This document shows, piece after piece, positions 32,562 to 43,654 of a DNA stretch of 64,000 bases (the stretch's first letter is position 1; each line of letters begins with the position of its first letter). The stretch covers positions 5,084,001-5,148,000 of the forward strand of contig NZ_LT629793.1 of the NCBI RefSeq assembly GCF_900105735.1, written 5' to 3'. Origin of the DNA: Pseudomonas yamanorum (GTDB taxonomy: Bacteria > Pseudomonadota > Gammaproteobacteria > Pseudomonadales > Pseudomonadaceae). Below the pieces are notes generated by a model. The model ran no database searches, was not told the DNA's origin, and saw only the letters and a list, made by a program, of their open reading frames with translations. The position numbers and the translations under genes were made by a program.

Positions 32562-34864
32562 TAGATAATATCGTGGCGGTAGATGAATTACGAACTTTAG
32601 CCCGAGCTAGAGGGAAGGACTTTTCCCAGAAAAGCATCCCATCTAAAGCGCTGGAAGCTGCTTTAGATGAGGGGTGGTTGATTCAGAGGAAGAGCAAAAC
32701 TTCAGTGCAGATTCGGCGAGCCAAAGCCCATGATGAGCGTTTCAGAGATAAAGTTTGGTCGCTGCTATATAAAATGGATATGCTTTATATTACGGGGCAT
32801 CAGGTAAGTTCAATTGTTGATGATGAGATTTCTACGTTAAATCCCCATGGGGTAGTTTGTGCAATTGATCAGGAGATATCATTATTTATTAATGTGATTT
32901 CCTTAGATTCATACTCTAAATGTTCGCTTTTGCACGAGATAATGCAAGAGATGGTAGCCAGCAGAGAGCGCCTCATAAAGGCAGTAAGTAAGCGGTGGCC
33001 TGTAGAACAAAAAAGAAATACAGTCCTTGCTTTGTTTCTAAATAATGTTCTTGTTTCTGATGAAGATAAGGAGAAAGCAAAAACGCTAAATATCTCACTC
33101 TTTGATGAGCAAGATTTGGACTATTATGAGAAGCTTGTCAGTCATATAGGCCCGGCTGCAAAGTATCAGTTTTTTGCTGACATGTTACCGGGGAAATCGA
33201 TACCGGGCTTGACGATTCGCGTACCAGCAGTTAAGACCAAGATGGGCAAGCAGGTCTGCTATACATTCCCGATTTCACCAGAGTATCTACTTAAAATTTC
33301 TTACGTCTCGCATCGGTCGAAGGGGAAGGCGTCAGATGTGCACACATATCAACGTATGCTGGCTAAAGGCAGACTTGGAAAAATACGCGAATATATTTCG
33401 GAGCAAGGGGTTTTTCCCACCAATATCGTTGTAAACATTGATAAAAAATATGCAAATTTTGAAAAAATCAAGCAGGAAACTGGTAAGGAGGAGAGTGAAG
33501 CGAGCGGAGTTTTAGGTTGGCTCAGTTTACGTCCTGCCTATAAGTCTGCTTGGATTATCGATGGTCAGCATAGATTGTATGCATATTCAGGACATGAATA
33601 TGCAAAAACTGGACATTTATCTGTTTTGGCATTTGAAGGTATATCGCCCAGTTCTCAGGCTAAGCTCTTTGTAGATATTAATGCTAAGCAGAAAAGTGTA
33701 AAGCCATCCTTGCTACAGGAGCTTTTTGCAGAGCTCCATTGGGATGCTGAATCTCCTAGTACGCGAGTTCAGGCTGTCATTTCAAAGGCGATTCAGACAC
33801 TTGGAGCTGATAAAGATTCTCCTTTTTTAGGCCGAATTCAATCAGCAGACTCTACGAAAGACTCTAGCCGTTGTATTTCGTTAGCTAGTCTGTATCGTGC
33901 GATAGATAAGCAAAGTTTTTATATCTATAAAGAAGAAAAGAACTTCGTTGTCGATCCGGGGCCATTCTGGGCTGGCACTAATGAAAAAACTCTTTCTCGA
34001 TCGGTCTCCATTATAAAGGTTTGGTTTGGAGCTATTAGGCAGAACTCTTCAGAATGGTGGGACTTGGGGTCTGCCGATGGAGGGGGGCTTGCCATGAATG
34101 ATAGTGTTACGGCCTGTCTAATGCTGTTGAAAAGTGTATTAAATCATATTGAATTGTCTGGTAGAAAACTATCAAAACTTGATGTGTCGGAAGTTAATAG
34201 TCTTATAAAACCGTATGCAGAGGCTTTAGGGCACTATTTCGCCTCTTTAAATGCAGAGGAGCGCAAGCTTTATCGGGACTTAAGGGGAATGCAAGGTCAG
34301 TCTGCAAGAAACAGGAGAGGGCAGCAAGCATTAAAGAATGTCTTTCCTGAGTTCAGTCCTCCCGGGCTTGAAGATTATTTAAGTCGTGAAAAAGAGCAAA
34401 CTAACTTACATGCAAAACTCGTAATTGATAGGATTGAAATTTTAATAAAGAATCTAGTTGTACAAGAGCTGTTTCAGGAGTTTGGCGAAGAATGGTGGGG
34501 GGAGGGTGTTCCTAAGGCAATGAGAATTGCTATAAGTACCCGGAGCGAAAATGACGATAATAAGCGCGGTTTGAAAGAAGCGTATTTTGATCTGTTGGAT
34601 TATAGAGTTATTGCCTTAAATAACTGGAGCATATTTCAATCTTTGTTAGGGCAGGGGAAGAAGAATGATAACAAAGATAAACAGACTAAATGGCTAGTCG
34701 AGGTGAACGAGATGCGCAACGCTGTGGCCCACGCGTCCTCTGGAGTTTCGTTATCGGTTGAAAAACTCAGTGCACTAAAACAACATGAGGCGTGGCTGAA
34801 ATCAAAGATAAAAAGCGATGGTAGCAATGAGGAGGAGGAAGCGCTTGCATTTGAAGAGGACTAA
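32558..34864 (+). CDS. DGQHR-domain (DndB-like) protein with nuclease-like N-terminus and HEPN-like C-terminus
   Basis: A 768-residue protein from TTG 32558, preceded by a G-rich run and overlapping the methyltransferase stop; ATG 32528 inside that gene is less likely. Residues about 59-150 (RFRDKVWSLLYKMDM ... HGVVCAIDQEISLFINVIS) resemble a PD-(D/E)XK-type domain that precedes DGQHR in related proteins, but the acidic and lysine positions look lost. The core has IIDGQHRLYAYSG (DGQHR 335-339) and FVDINAKQKSV (371-381), the hallmarks shared with DndB and 7-deazaguanine-system proteins. The last 150 residues end in MRNAVAHASSG (Arg720, His725), the R-x4-H pattern of HEPN RNases. Strongly AT-rich. 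The domain calls are by eye. Confidence 0.85.
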   Translation: MIDNIVAVDELRTLARARGKDFSQKSIPSKALEAALDEGWLIQRKSKTSVQIRRAKAHDERFRDKVWSLLYKMDMLYITGHQVSSIVDDEISTLNPHGVVCAIDQEISLFINVISLDSYSKCSLLHEIMQEMVASRERLIKAVSKRWPVEQKRNTVLALFLNNVLVSDEDKEKAKTLNISLFDEQDLDYYEKLVSHIGPAAKYQFFADMLPGKSIPGLTIRVPAVKTKMGKQVCYTFPISPEYLLKISYVSHRSKGKASDVHTYQRMLAKGRLGKIREYISEQGVFPTNIVVNIDKKYANFEKIKQETGKEESEASGVLGWLSLRPAYKSAWIIDGQHRLYAYSGHEYAKTGHLSVLAFEGISPSSQAKLFVDINAKQKSVKPSLLQELFAELHWDAESPSTRVQAVISKAIQTLGADKDSPFLGRIQSADSTKDSSRCISLASLYRAIDKQSFYIYKEEKNFVVDPGPFWAGTNEKTLSRSVSIIKVWFGAIRQNSSEWWDLGSADGGGLAMNDSVTACLMLLKSVLNHIELSGRKLSKLDVSEVNSLIKPYAEALGHYFASLNAEERKLYRDLRGMQGQSARNRRGQQALKNVFPEFSPPGLEDYLSREKEQTNLHAKLVIDRIEILIKNLVVQELFQEFGEEWWGEGVPKAMRIAISTRSENDDNKRGLKEAYFDLLDYRVIALNNWSIFQSLLGQGKKNDNKDKQTKWLVEVNEMRNAVAHASSGVSLSVEKLSALKQHEAWLKSKIKSDGSNEEEEALAFEED

Positions 34865-34888
34865 AGGAGCCTAGGTATTTGGGTAATG

Positions 34889-34920
34889 GAAGCAGGAGGA
34901 CTATGTCATCCTCCTGCTTC
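34889..34920. terminator. Perfect 12-bp inverted repeat between convergent genes
   Basis: GAAGCAGGAGGA / TCCTCCTGCTTC with an 8-nt loop lies between the DGQHR gene and nrdB. It probably terminates both transcripts, although T-runs are weak. Confidence 0.65.
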
Positions 34921-34926
34921 TAACTA

Positions 34927-36177
34927 TCAATCCCAGCTCAACGCCCCACCAGTCTGATACTCAATAACCCGAGTCTCAAAGAAATTCTTCTCTTTCTTCA
35001 AGTCCATGATCTCGCTCATCCACGGGAACGGGTTGGTCGTCCCTGGATACTCTTCCTTCAACCCAATCTGCGACAGACGACGGTTAGCGATGAACTTGAG
35101 GTAGTCCTCCATCATCGCCGCATTCATCCCCAACACCCCACGCGGCATGGTGTCGCGAGCGTATTCAATCTCCAGCTGAGTCCCTTGCAGGATCATCTGG
35201 GTCGCTTCTTCCTTCATCTCGGCATCCCACAAGTGCGGGTTTTCGATTTTGATCTGGTTGATCACATCGATACCGAAGTTCAGGTGCATCGACTCATCCC
35301 GCAGGATGTACTGGAACTGTTCCGCCACGCCGGTCATTTTGTTGCGACGGCCCATGGACAGGATCTGGGTGAAGCCGCAGTAGAAGAAGATGCCTTCCAG
35401 GACGCAGTAGTACGCCACCAGGTTGCGCAGCAATTCTTTGTCGGTCTCAACGGTACCGGTTTCGAACTTCGGATCGGAGATCGAACGGGTGTACTTCAAG
35501 CCCCAAGCCGCTTTCTTCGCGACCGATGGAATCTCGTGGTACATGTTGAAGATCTCGCCTTCATCCATGGCCAGCGATTCGATGCAGTACTGATAGGCGT
35601 GGGTGTGGATCGCTTCTTCGAAGGCCTGGCGCAGGATGTACTGGCGGCACTCCGGGTTGGTGATCAGGCGGTAAACAGCCAGTACCAGGTTGTTGGCAAC
35701 CAGGGAGTCAGCAGTGGAGAAGAAGCCGAGGTTGCGCATCACGATGCGGCGTTCGTCGTCGGTCAGGCCTTCAGGGTTTTTCCACAGGGCGATGTCGGCG
35801 GTCATGTTGACCTCTTGCGGCATCCAGTGGTTGGCGCAGCCGTCGAGGTATTTCTGCCAGGCCCAGTCGTACTTGAACGGCACGAGTTGGTTGAGGTCGG
35901 CGCGGCAGTTGATCATGCGCTTTTCGTCAACGGCGACGCGGGCGGCGGAGCCTTCGAGCTCGGCGAGGCCTTCGGCGACGTCGAGTTTGTCTAGGGCGGC
36001 CTTGGCGCGCACGATGGCGGCGGAGTCAGCGGCGGTGACGGCGCGGGCTTCGATGGCGGCAGCAGCGCCGGCACCGTCGAGGCGGTCCATGTTGGCTTCG
36101 GTGGCGTGGCCGGCGTTGGCGCCTTTGGCAACTACTTCGCCGTCTTCTTCTTTGTCGAATTCGTCCCAGCTCAGCAT
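34927..36177 (-). CDS. nrdB: Class Ia ribonucleotide reductase, beta subunit
   Basis: A 416-residue protein from the ATG at 36177, the length known for Pseudomonas NrdB; the frame is open to 36300. After an Ala-rich leader of about 90 residues, the ferritin-like di-iron core is visible with [16 protein letters not shown] and a later [12 protein letters not shown], both supplying iron ligands. The C-terminal [18 protein letters not shown] resembles the tail that docks on NrdA. It supplies the tyrosyl radical for dNTP synthesis. nrdA is not adjacent on either side: the island lies downstream and an unrelated sugar-binding gene upstream. Confidence 0.95.
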   Translation of the reverse strand: MLSWDEFDKEEDGEVVAKGANAGHATEANMDRLDGAGAAAAIEARAVTAADSAAIVRAKAALDKLDVAEGLAELEGSAARVAVDEKRMINCRADLNQLVPFKYDWAWQKYLDGCANHWMPQEVNMTADIALWKNPEGLTDDERRIVMRNLGFFSTADSLVANNLVLAVYRLITNPECRQYILRQAFEEAIHTHAYQYCIESLAMDEGEIFNMYHEIPSVAKKAAWGLKYTRSISDPKFETGTVETDKELLRNLVAYYCVLEGIFFYCGFTQILSMGRRNKMTGVAEQFQYILRDESMHLNFGIDVINQIKIENPHLWDAEMKEEATQMILQGTQLEIEYARDTMPRGVLGMNAAMMEDYLKFIANRRLSQIGLKEEYPGTTNPFPWMSEIMDLKKEKNFFETRVIEYQTGGALSWD

Positions 36178-36647
36178 GACGTGTCGTCTCCTGCGTGAGG
36201 GCTCTAAGGTGCCCGTGTGAAACCGGATGGTTGGGTGTTCACACGGCCCAAAGGCCGCGGTGGATCTTAAGGAATCGTTTGTTGCAGCTAACGCACGCAT
36301 TAAACGGAATCAGGGTTACGGGTGTTCTGCTTGAGGCTTGAGGGGCGGAGCAATGCTTGCTGGCTCCAGCGGGGGCCTCAGGTCTGGCTCTTCATCCCAG
36401 TGTAAAGGGATATTGCAGGCCCGATTTACCCGCGCATTATAGGGAAAAATTCGACTTTGTGTTGCGGCGGATGGTCTCGGTGAGCGGCCAAAATGGTGGT
36501 GTTTGCAGCCAAGGTCCGGGTTTACAAGGCTTTGCCTGGCTTGGATTTTTTTGACGGGCGGTAGGCGTTTGTTTCAGCGCGCCGAACTGGGGCAGATTCG
36601 GTCTGGAAGTTCTTGCGCCGTTTGGCGCAAGAACGGGTTGCGGGGGG
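36178..36647. other. Intergenic region upstream of nrdB
   Basis: No gene is supported in these 470 bases; the frames that cross it are proline-rich shadows. It must hold the nrdB promoter. Seen are an inverted repeat CGTGTGAA / TTCACACG at 36214-36245 in the presumed nrdB leader and an 11-bp hairpin GTTCTTGCGCC / GGCGCAAGAAC at 36609-36634 just downstream of the sugar-binding protein gene, its likely terminator. I could not find a convincing NrdR box. Confidence 0.6.
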
Positions 36648-37931
36648 TTACTGGGCTGCGGCTTTGATGCTGGCAAACATCTGCTTGCCAGCCTTGGCGG
36701 GGTCCGCGTCTTTATTGCTCATGAAGTTGCTGACCACATCAAACACCGCCCCTTGCACCGCCTGGGACGTGGACATGTTGAAGGCCATGCTCGGCTCCAG
36801 CGTGCCGGCTTTCTCGGCTTCGGCGAAGTCCTTGGCGGAAGCCTGGGCACAGCTGTCGAACTGGCTCATGTCCAGGCCCTTGATCACCGGGATGGAGCCT
36901 TTGTTCTGGTTGAACACCGTCTGGAACTGCGGCTCCAGGGCGATCTTGGCCAAGTCGTCGCGAGCCGCGTTGTTGCCCGGCGTATCATTTTTACTGGACG
37001 GTTTGAACATGGCCAGTGAGTCGATGGTGTAGCTATAAATGCCTTGTGAGCCGGGGAAGGGCACGCATTCATAATCGGCCCCGGTTTTTTTACCGGCCGC
37101 AGTCCACTCACTTTTGGCCCAGTCCCCCATGATTTGCATGCCGGCCTGGCCATTGATGACTTTGGCGGTTTCCATATTCCAGTCCTGGCCTGCGCCGTTG
37201 GGGTCCATGTAGGTCTTCAGCTTGCGCAGCGCGACAAAGACTTCGGTCATTTTGGGGCCGGTGAAGGTGGCTTCGTCGTTGTCGATAAAGGCTTTCTGGA
37301 AGCCTTCTGCACCCAGGATGCTGAGCACCAGGCCTTCAAATACGGTGGTGTCCTGCCAGGGTTGGCCGCCGTGGGCGATGGCGATGAAACCGGCGGCCTT
37401 GAGTTTGTCGCCGGCGGCGTAGAGTTCTTCCAGGGTTGCCGGGGCTTTGGACACGCCGGCTTTCTTGAGCACTTCGGGGTTGATCCATAACCAGTTGATG
37501 CGGTGGATGTTGAGCGGCACGGCGACGTAGTGGCCGTCGAATTTCATCAGTTGCGCAATGCTTTCGGGCAGCAAGCTGTCCCAGTGATTGGCCTTGGCGA
37601 CGTTGTCGACGCTGGTCAGCAGGCCCAGCTTGCCCCACTCCTGAATGTCCGGTGCCTTGATCTGCGCGGCAGAGGGCGGGTTGCCGGAGACTGCGCGGCT
37701 CTTGAGGACGGTCATGGCAGCAGCGCCACCGCCGCCGGCCACGGCACTGTTTTGCCAGGTGAAACCGTCTTTCTCGATCAGTTGTTGCAGCACCTGCACA
37801 GACTTGGCTTCCCCGCCCGAGGTCCAGTAGTGGACGACTTCAACAGTGCCTTTGCTGTCGGCTGCGTGAGCGGCGAACGTGCAAAGGCTGGCTAGGGAGA
37901 TGGCAACGGCAAGGCGATGGGTGATTTTCAT
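36648..37931 (-). CDS. Carbohydrate ABC transporter substrate-binding protein, GtsA-like orphan
   Basis: A 427-residue periplasmic binding protein with a signal peptide ([23 protein letters not shown]). Its sequence follows the glucose/mannose-binding protein GtsA of Pseudomonas closely: [72 protein letters not shown]. No permease or ATPase genes lie next to it, so it must use another system's membrane parts or be a relic of a lost operon. It is followed in genomic context by a broken DUF1479 gene and an AraC regulator. Confidence 0.87.
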   Translation of the reverse strand: MKITHRLAVAISLASLCTFAAHAADSKGTVEVVHYWTSGGEAKSVQVLQQLIEKDGFTWQNSAVAGGGGAAAMTVLKSRAVSGNPPSAAQIKAPDIQEWGKLGLLTSVDNVAKANHWDSLLPESIAQLMKFDGHYVAVPLNIHRINWLWINPEVLKKAGVSKAPATLEELYAAGDKLKAAGFIAIAHGGQPWQDTTVFEGLVLSILGAEGFQKAFIDNDEATFTGPKMTEVFVALRKLKTYMDPNGAGQDWNMETAKVINGQAGMQIMGDWAKSEWTAAGKKTGADYECVPFPGSQGIYSYTIDSLAMFKPSSKNDTPGNNAARDDLAKIALEPQFQTVFNQNKGSIPVIKGLDMSQFDSCAQASAKDFAEAEKAGTLEPSMAFNMSTSQAVQGAVFDVVSNFMSNKDADPAKAGKQMFASIKAAAQ

Positions 37932-37968
37932 GTGGGATAACCCTTTTTGTTGTTATGGGGAGCGGTGC

Positions 37969-39225
37969 TTATTCCAGCCCCAGCCCTTTGCGGCCGAGGG
38001 TGTTCAGTTGCGGCGTCATGAAGCGGTCTTTCCACTCTTTCTCGTAGTCCTCCCGGGCGAAATCATCCGGTGAGGCCCCTTGCTCGAACGCCCTGAGCAC
38101 ATCCTTGGCGTACCGCAGGTTTTTCGGGCACATGGGCGCGGCGGGCACGTACATCACGTTGCCCCAGCCTTGCTGGTTTTCGACGGGGGCGACGCTGTGG
38201 ATCACGTCGCAGTGCTACCACACCGAATCGCCGGCCTGCACGTCCGGAATCGGGGTCATGCCCTGGACCAGCAGCGGGTGCCATTTCTCTGAAACTGGCA
38301 GCACCTTGCCCGGCGCAACGCCGCACAACTCATCTTCGGGGACGTCGTCCAGCAGCGGGCGCAGCAGCATGTAGGCCATGGCTTTGGGGATCGGCAAGGT
38401 ATGCAGCACGCCCTGGTCGGCCTGCATGTCGCACAGTGCGGTCCAGCCCTGGAAGGTGCGGAAGGCGGAGCATTTCACCGTGTCCTTGTAAGCGTATTCA
38501 TCGACTTCGGTGCGATGGGCGGCGTCCCAGGGGTCGTAGGACTTGAAGTCGTTGCGGTAGATCTTGTCGAACACCTTGAGGTAGGCCGGGTGCAGCCAGC
38601 GTTCCAGGGCGCCCGAGTCGGTGTGCGGGCCAAGCCCTTTGGAGGTGGTGCCGGGTGGGCGGCGGCGGACGCGGTCGGGGTACAGCGCATTGATGTCCGG
38701 GTCGAACCATTGCCGGCCTTGGGAATTGATGGTCCACAGGCGGTTCAGGAACGACTGTGCAGCGCCCATGCGTTCGTGTTGGCGCAGTTGCATCTGGGCT
38801 TGCGACCAATAGATCGGGAATATCTCCGGGCGCGAGGCTTCGAGGTTACCGAAGAAATTGTCGGCCGGGCCGCGATACACCTCGTCAAAATGGTTGTGGT
38901 CGAGGTAGTCCAGCAGGCTCTTGTCCCACCCCAGCACCTGTTCCCTGGGGAAGTGGTTGCGGATCACCAGGCAGCCCCGGCGCTTGATGAGTGCCCGTTG
39001 TGCTTCGCTGACTTGGCCGTTGGCGATGGCTTCAAAGTCGAGCTCGGGCCAGGCGCACTGCTCGGCCTTGATCGAGGCGATTTCAGCCCTGATGAACTCG
39101 CTGACCTCGTCAAACAGCCCAGGCACATCGCCGATCTGCGCGCGCAGGGCCTTTTTCATCGCGACGATGCTGCGCTTGTAGTCGTCCGGCAGCTCGGCGC
39201 ATTCGAAGGCGTGGTAGTTGCTCAT
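37969..39225 (-). pseudogene. DUF1479 (YbiU-type) oxygenase gene with an internal amber codon
   Basis: The reading frame from the ATG at 39225 encodes a DUF1479 protein up to residue 336 (..AGDSVW) and stops at TAG 38215-38217. The same frame continues without interruption as HCDVIHSVAPVENQQGWGN for another 81 codons, giving the expected total of about 418 residues. Family members have WH at this point, so TGG has probably become TAG. The HTDSG motif (His201, Asp203) of the Fe(II)/2-oxoglutarate oxygenase fold is before the stop and the distal His region after it, so the truncated product should lack a metal ligand. A sequencing error or suppression is the alternative. Confidence 0.8.
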
Positions 39226-39353
39226 GAGGGGACCTGTCTTGTTGTTGTGCGTACAGGTATGGAATCACCCCGGCCCGCTTGGGCGGCAGCATGATTTGGA
39301 GCGTTGAGCAGTACGATTGTGGCGTTTGTTGCGAAGCGTATAGAAGAATCGGC

Positions 39354-40217
39354 TTATTGGAAGTGATGCCCGTGCTGAAGCCGAAACTGTGACGGCGTCA
39401 TGCCCTTGTGCCCCTTGAACTGCCGATTGAACAACGCCTGGGAGGCATAGCCGACCTGTTCGGAAATCGCGCTGACCGCCAGATTTCCCTGCATCAATAA
39501 AGCGCAGGCATGTCCGATGCGTAGCCGGACGATGTAGTCCAGCGCCGTGCAGCGTGTGTGTTTGCGGAACATGCGATGGAAGGCTGAAACGCTGACGCAG
39601 GCCATCTGCGCCAGCTCGGGAATGCCGACAGGTTGCGCATAGTGGCCGTGCAGGTAGTCCAGAACGCGGCGGATGCGAGCGTCTTCAACGATATGAGGGG
39701 CGGCGTTTTCCGTCGCGATGCGCTGCGCGGCGATATCCCGGGACAATGTGTTGAGTACGGTGAGCAACGAGATCAAGCGCTGGGAAGCGTCTTGCTCGAC
39801 CATGGCTTCGATCACCGGGCGCAGCGCCTGGGACGTAGCGTCACTGAAACTCAGCGCCTGTCGCGCAGCAGCCAATAGCGCGCGCGTCGATCCCATCTCC
39901 GGAAACAGCTGCACCAGCGAATCCGCCCAGGCCTCGGAAAACCAGATGACCAAGGCAATGTGCGGTTTGGCGGGGTCGATCAGCTCGGCGGAAGACCAGC
40001 TATGGGGCACGTTCGGCCCCACCAGCACCAGGTCGCCATCATCGTAGAGCGCCACATCGTTGCTGATATAGCGGTGCCCGCGGCTGTTGAGGGTGAGGGT
40101 CAGTTCGTATTCGGGATGGTGATGCCATTCAAACGGAATCGCCTCCGGTAGACGCCTGTTCAGCAGGGTCCAGGAGGTGTTCGCTTCGGTAGGGATTTTT
40201 TCGAAACTGGCTCGCAT
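39354..40217 (-). CDS. AraC-family transcriptional regulator
   Basis: A 287-residue regulator with an N-terminal cupin sensor (PFEWHHHPEYELTLTLNSRGHRYI; VGPNVPHSW), typical of sugar-responsive AraC proteins. The C-terminal double HTH is complete (IPELAQMACVSVSAFHRMFRKHTR ... VSAISEQVGYASQALFNRQFKGHKG). It lies upstream of and co-oriented with the DUF1479 and GtsA-like genes and probably controls them. The start is the ATG at 40217. Confidence 0.88.
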   Translation of the reverse strand: MRASFEKIPTEANTSWTLLNRRLPEAIPFEWHHHPEYELTLTLNSRGHRYISNDVALYDDGDLVLVGPNVPHSWSSAELIDPAKPHIALVIWFSEAWADSLVQLFPEMGSTRALLAAARQALSFSDATSQALRPVIEAMVEQDASQRLISLLTVLNTLSRDIAAQRIATENAAPHIVEDARIRRVLDYLHGHYAQPVGIPELAQMACVSVSAFHRMFRKHTRCTALDYIVRLRIGHACALLMQGNLAVSAISEQVGYASQALFNRQFKGHKGMTPSQFRLQHGHHFQ

Positions 40218-40350
40218 GAATGCATCCTGCCTTGCAGGTGAGGTGGCGGCGCCACAATCGTAGCATTCGATTCGAGGGGGAGGGCTCTTTGCCGCAAGAA
40301 CGATTTCTTGCGGCGAATAAGATCAGGTTCAGTTCAAACTAACGAAGTTA

Positions 40351-40620
40351 TTATCCGTTAGAGCAACCGTTACCCATGACCTGATATTGAAGAATATGAC
40401 GCTGACCTTGTGAATCTTCATATTCCATTTTTACCGGTACAACTTTGCATACATCCGGGACTTCACTCATGGACACTACTTTGGCGACGTCCAGATGGGT
40501 GCTGTAAGTGTAATCCTCAACAATCGGGGTGCTCTGGCTGGCTACGTCAGTCGGGGCTTCGTCGGCCAGGGCGGCGGTGGCGCACAAGCTGCTAAGGGCC
40601 ATAACTAATAACGCTTTCAT
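40351..40620 (-). CDS. Secreted DUF2790 protein
   Basis: An 89-residue protein from the ATG at 40620 with an AAAGG ribosome-binding site; the frame extends to 40656 without need. The signal peptide is MKALLVMALSSLCATAALA. The mature part has YTYSTHLDVAKVVSM and CKVVPVKMEYEDSQG with two cysteines, the DUF2790 pattern common in Pseudomonas periplasmic proteins, some of them copper-responsive. Its own function is unknown. It is monocistronic. Confidence 0.82.
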   Translation of the reverse strand: MKALLVMALSSLCATAALADEAPTDVASQSTPIVEDYTYSTHLDVAKVVSMSEVPDVCKVVPVKMEYEDSQGQRHILQYQVMGNGCSNG

Positions 40621-41014
40621 TTGACTATTTACCTTTTGGCGGTCGAAAGGGGTCACGGGGCCCTTGTGAGGCCGCGTGTGTAACTTGATTGGGAAGTTCG
40701 GATTAACGTTGCCTTCGTGGGGGCTGTTACGTTGTTAATCACAGTGCCTTGATGGCGAGGTTGATTTTAGGCGTCCGAGTTATATTCATATACCCGTGCT
40801 TTTGATAAACACTATTGGTGGTTTTTGTAACAATCCCGAGATGAAGGTTTTTTCAGAAACCTGCAAAGCGCCACAGGCCACGGGCCAGAGCGCTGCCAGG
40901 GGATAGGTGGGCAATTTGTAGGGGCTTGTTACTACCATCGTCGAATGGTTCTATAGGGCCGGCCCGGCTACAACAGGGCCATACAACAACAACTATGTCA
41001 CCGAGGTAAGAAAG
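40621..41014. other. Divergent control region between the DUF2790 gene and acs
   Basis: No gene is supported in these 394 bases; minus-strand frames here are shadows that continue through acs. The stretch 40760-40850 is AT-rich and likely contains promoters, but no unambiguous -35/-10 or regulator site was found. The acs ribosome-binding region is GAGGTAAGAAAG directly before the ATG. Confidence 0.6.
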
Positions 41015-42970
<1,956 letters not shown>

Positions 42971-42986
42971 GGCGGGTTTGTGGGAC

Positions 42987-43023
42987 AAAGCCCCATCCGG
43001 CGTAGGCCGGATGGGGCTTTTTT
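42987..43023 (+). terminator. Rho-independent terminator of acs
   Basis: AAAGCCCCATCCGG and its exact complement form a 14-bp stem with a 6-nt loop, followed by six T residues. It lies 17 bp after the acs stop. Confidence 0.92.
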
Positions 43024-43052
43024 GTGCGATCGGACAGACGACCTATAACCCC

Positions 43053-43143
43053 TGTGGGAGCGGGCTTGCTCGCGAAGGCGGTGTATCAGTTAGTGGTGTG
43101 CTGGCTGACACGCCGCCTTCGCGAGCAAGCCCGCTCCCACATT
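43053..43143. repeat. REPIN, type GGAGCGGGCTTGCTCGCG
   Basis: Inverted REP pair with inner arms GAAGGCGGTG / CGCCGCCTTC. It lies between the acs terminator and the aotJ control region. Confidence 0.9.
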
Positions 43144-43481
43144 TAGATTGCATTCCAAGGCTGGTCATCCGGTGGGGCGACTTACACGAGGCCAATAAAT
43201 ATCGGTGTTGCTCGTAGGAAGTTTCTGAATGTTACCGAACCCGGTAAATGTGTAACCCCACGCCCAAACATGAGGCAAAGTGCTACGCCGTTGCCCCGAA
43301 AACCCGCGTTTTAGACGCCCCGAAAAATTAGATCCAACGCTACACTTGCCGTGCTAGAAGGGTTTGCGAATAATAGGCCCGCAACTTGCAGCGTTAACAG
43401 GTTTAATATCTTTTGCCTATGCATAAAATCCAGAGGCTGTCAATGTGCTGGAACCGCTTTCTCGGTGCTTCTGTAAATTGT
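43144..43481. other. Non-coding region upstream of aotJ
   Basis: No gene is supported here. The bases between the REPIN and the ArgR-like motif are moderately AT-rich around 43370-43440 (AACAGGTTTAATATCTTTTGCCTATGC), where a promoter or a second activator site may lie. No clear consensus promoter was found. Confidence 0.5.
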
Positions 43482-43528
43482 TGTCGCATTGAGGAAATAT
43501 CGGCTTCCGGCCTGTCGTTAGAATGCCG
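43482..43528 (+). promoter_or_regulatory. Probable ArgR operator of the aot operon
   Basis: TGTCGC-N8-AA, the half-site consensus of the Pseudomonas AraC-type ArgR, occurs at 43482-43497. A weaker half-site, TGTCGT, begins at 43513, 31 bp (three helical turns) downstream on the same strand. They lie about 130-170 bp upstream of the aotJ ATG. ArgR activates aot genes in response to arginine in P. aeruginosa; binding here is inferred. Confidence 0.6.
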
Positions 43529-43654
43529 ATCACTCGCTCGTCGTCGCCGATGCTGAACTGGCGCAGGACGCAGCACCGCTATTCGGTTTCACTCATTCGC
43601 ATCGTGGGCCCTGGCTCATACTGCTGTTTTGCCCTATACCGATGGAGTCCCAAG

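Noticed and set aside
29792..34926. Possible prophage because of Bro-N and a Dam-type methyltransferase
   Set aside because: No integrase, repressor, packaging, structural or lysis genes and no att sites are visible; five genes fit a small island instead.
36437..36676. Proline-rich 79-codon minus-strand ORF upstream of nrdB
   Set aside because: Low-complexity composition, no ribosome-binding site, overlaps a hairpin; looks non-coding.
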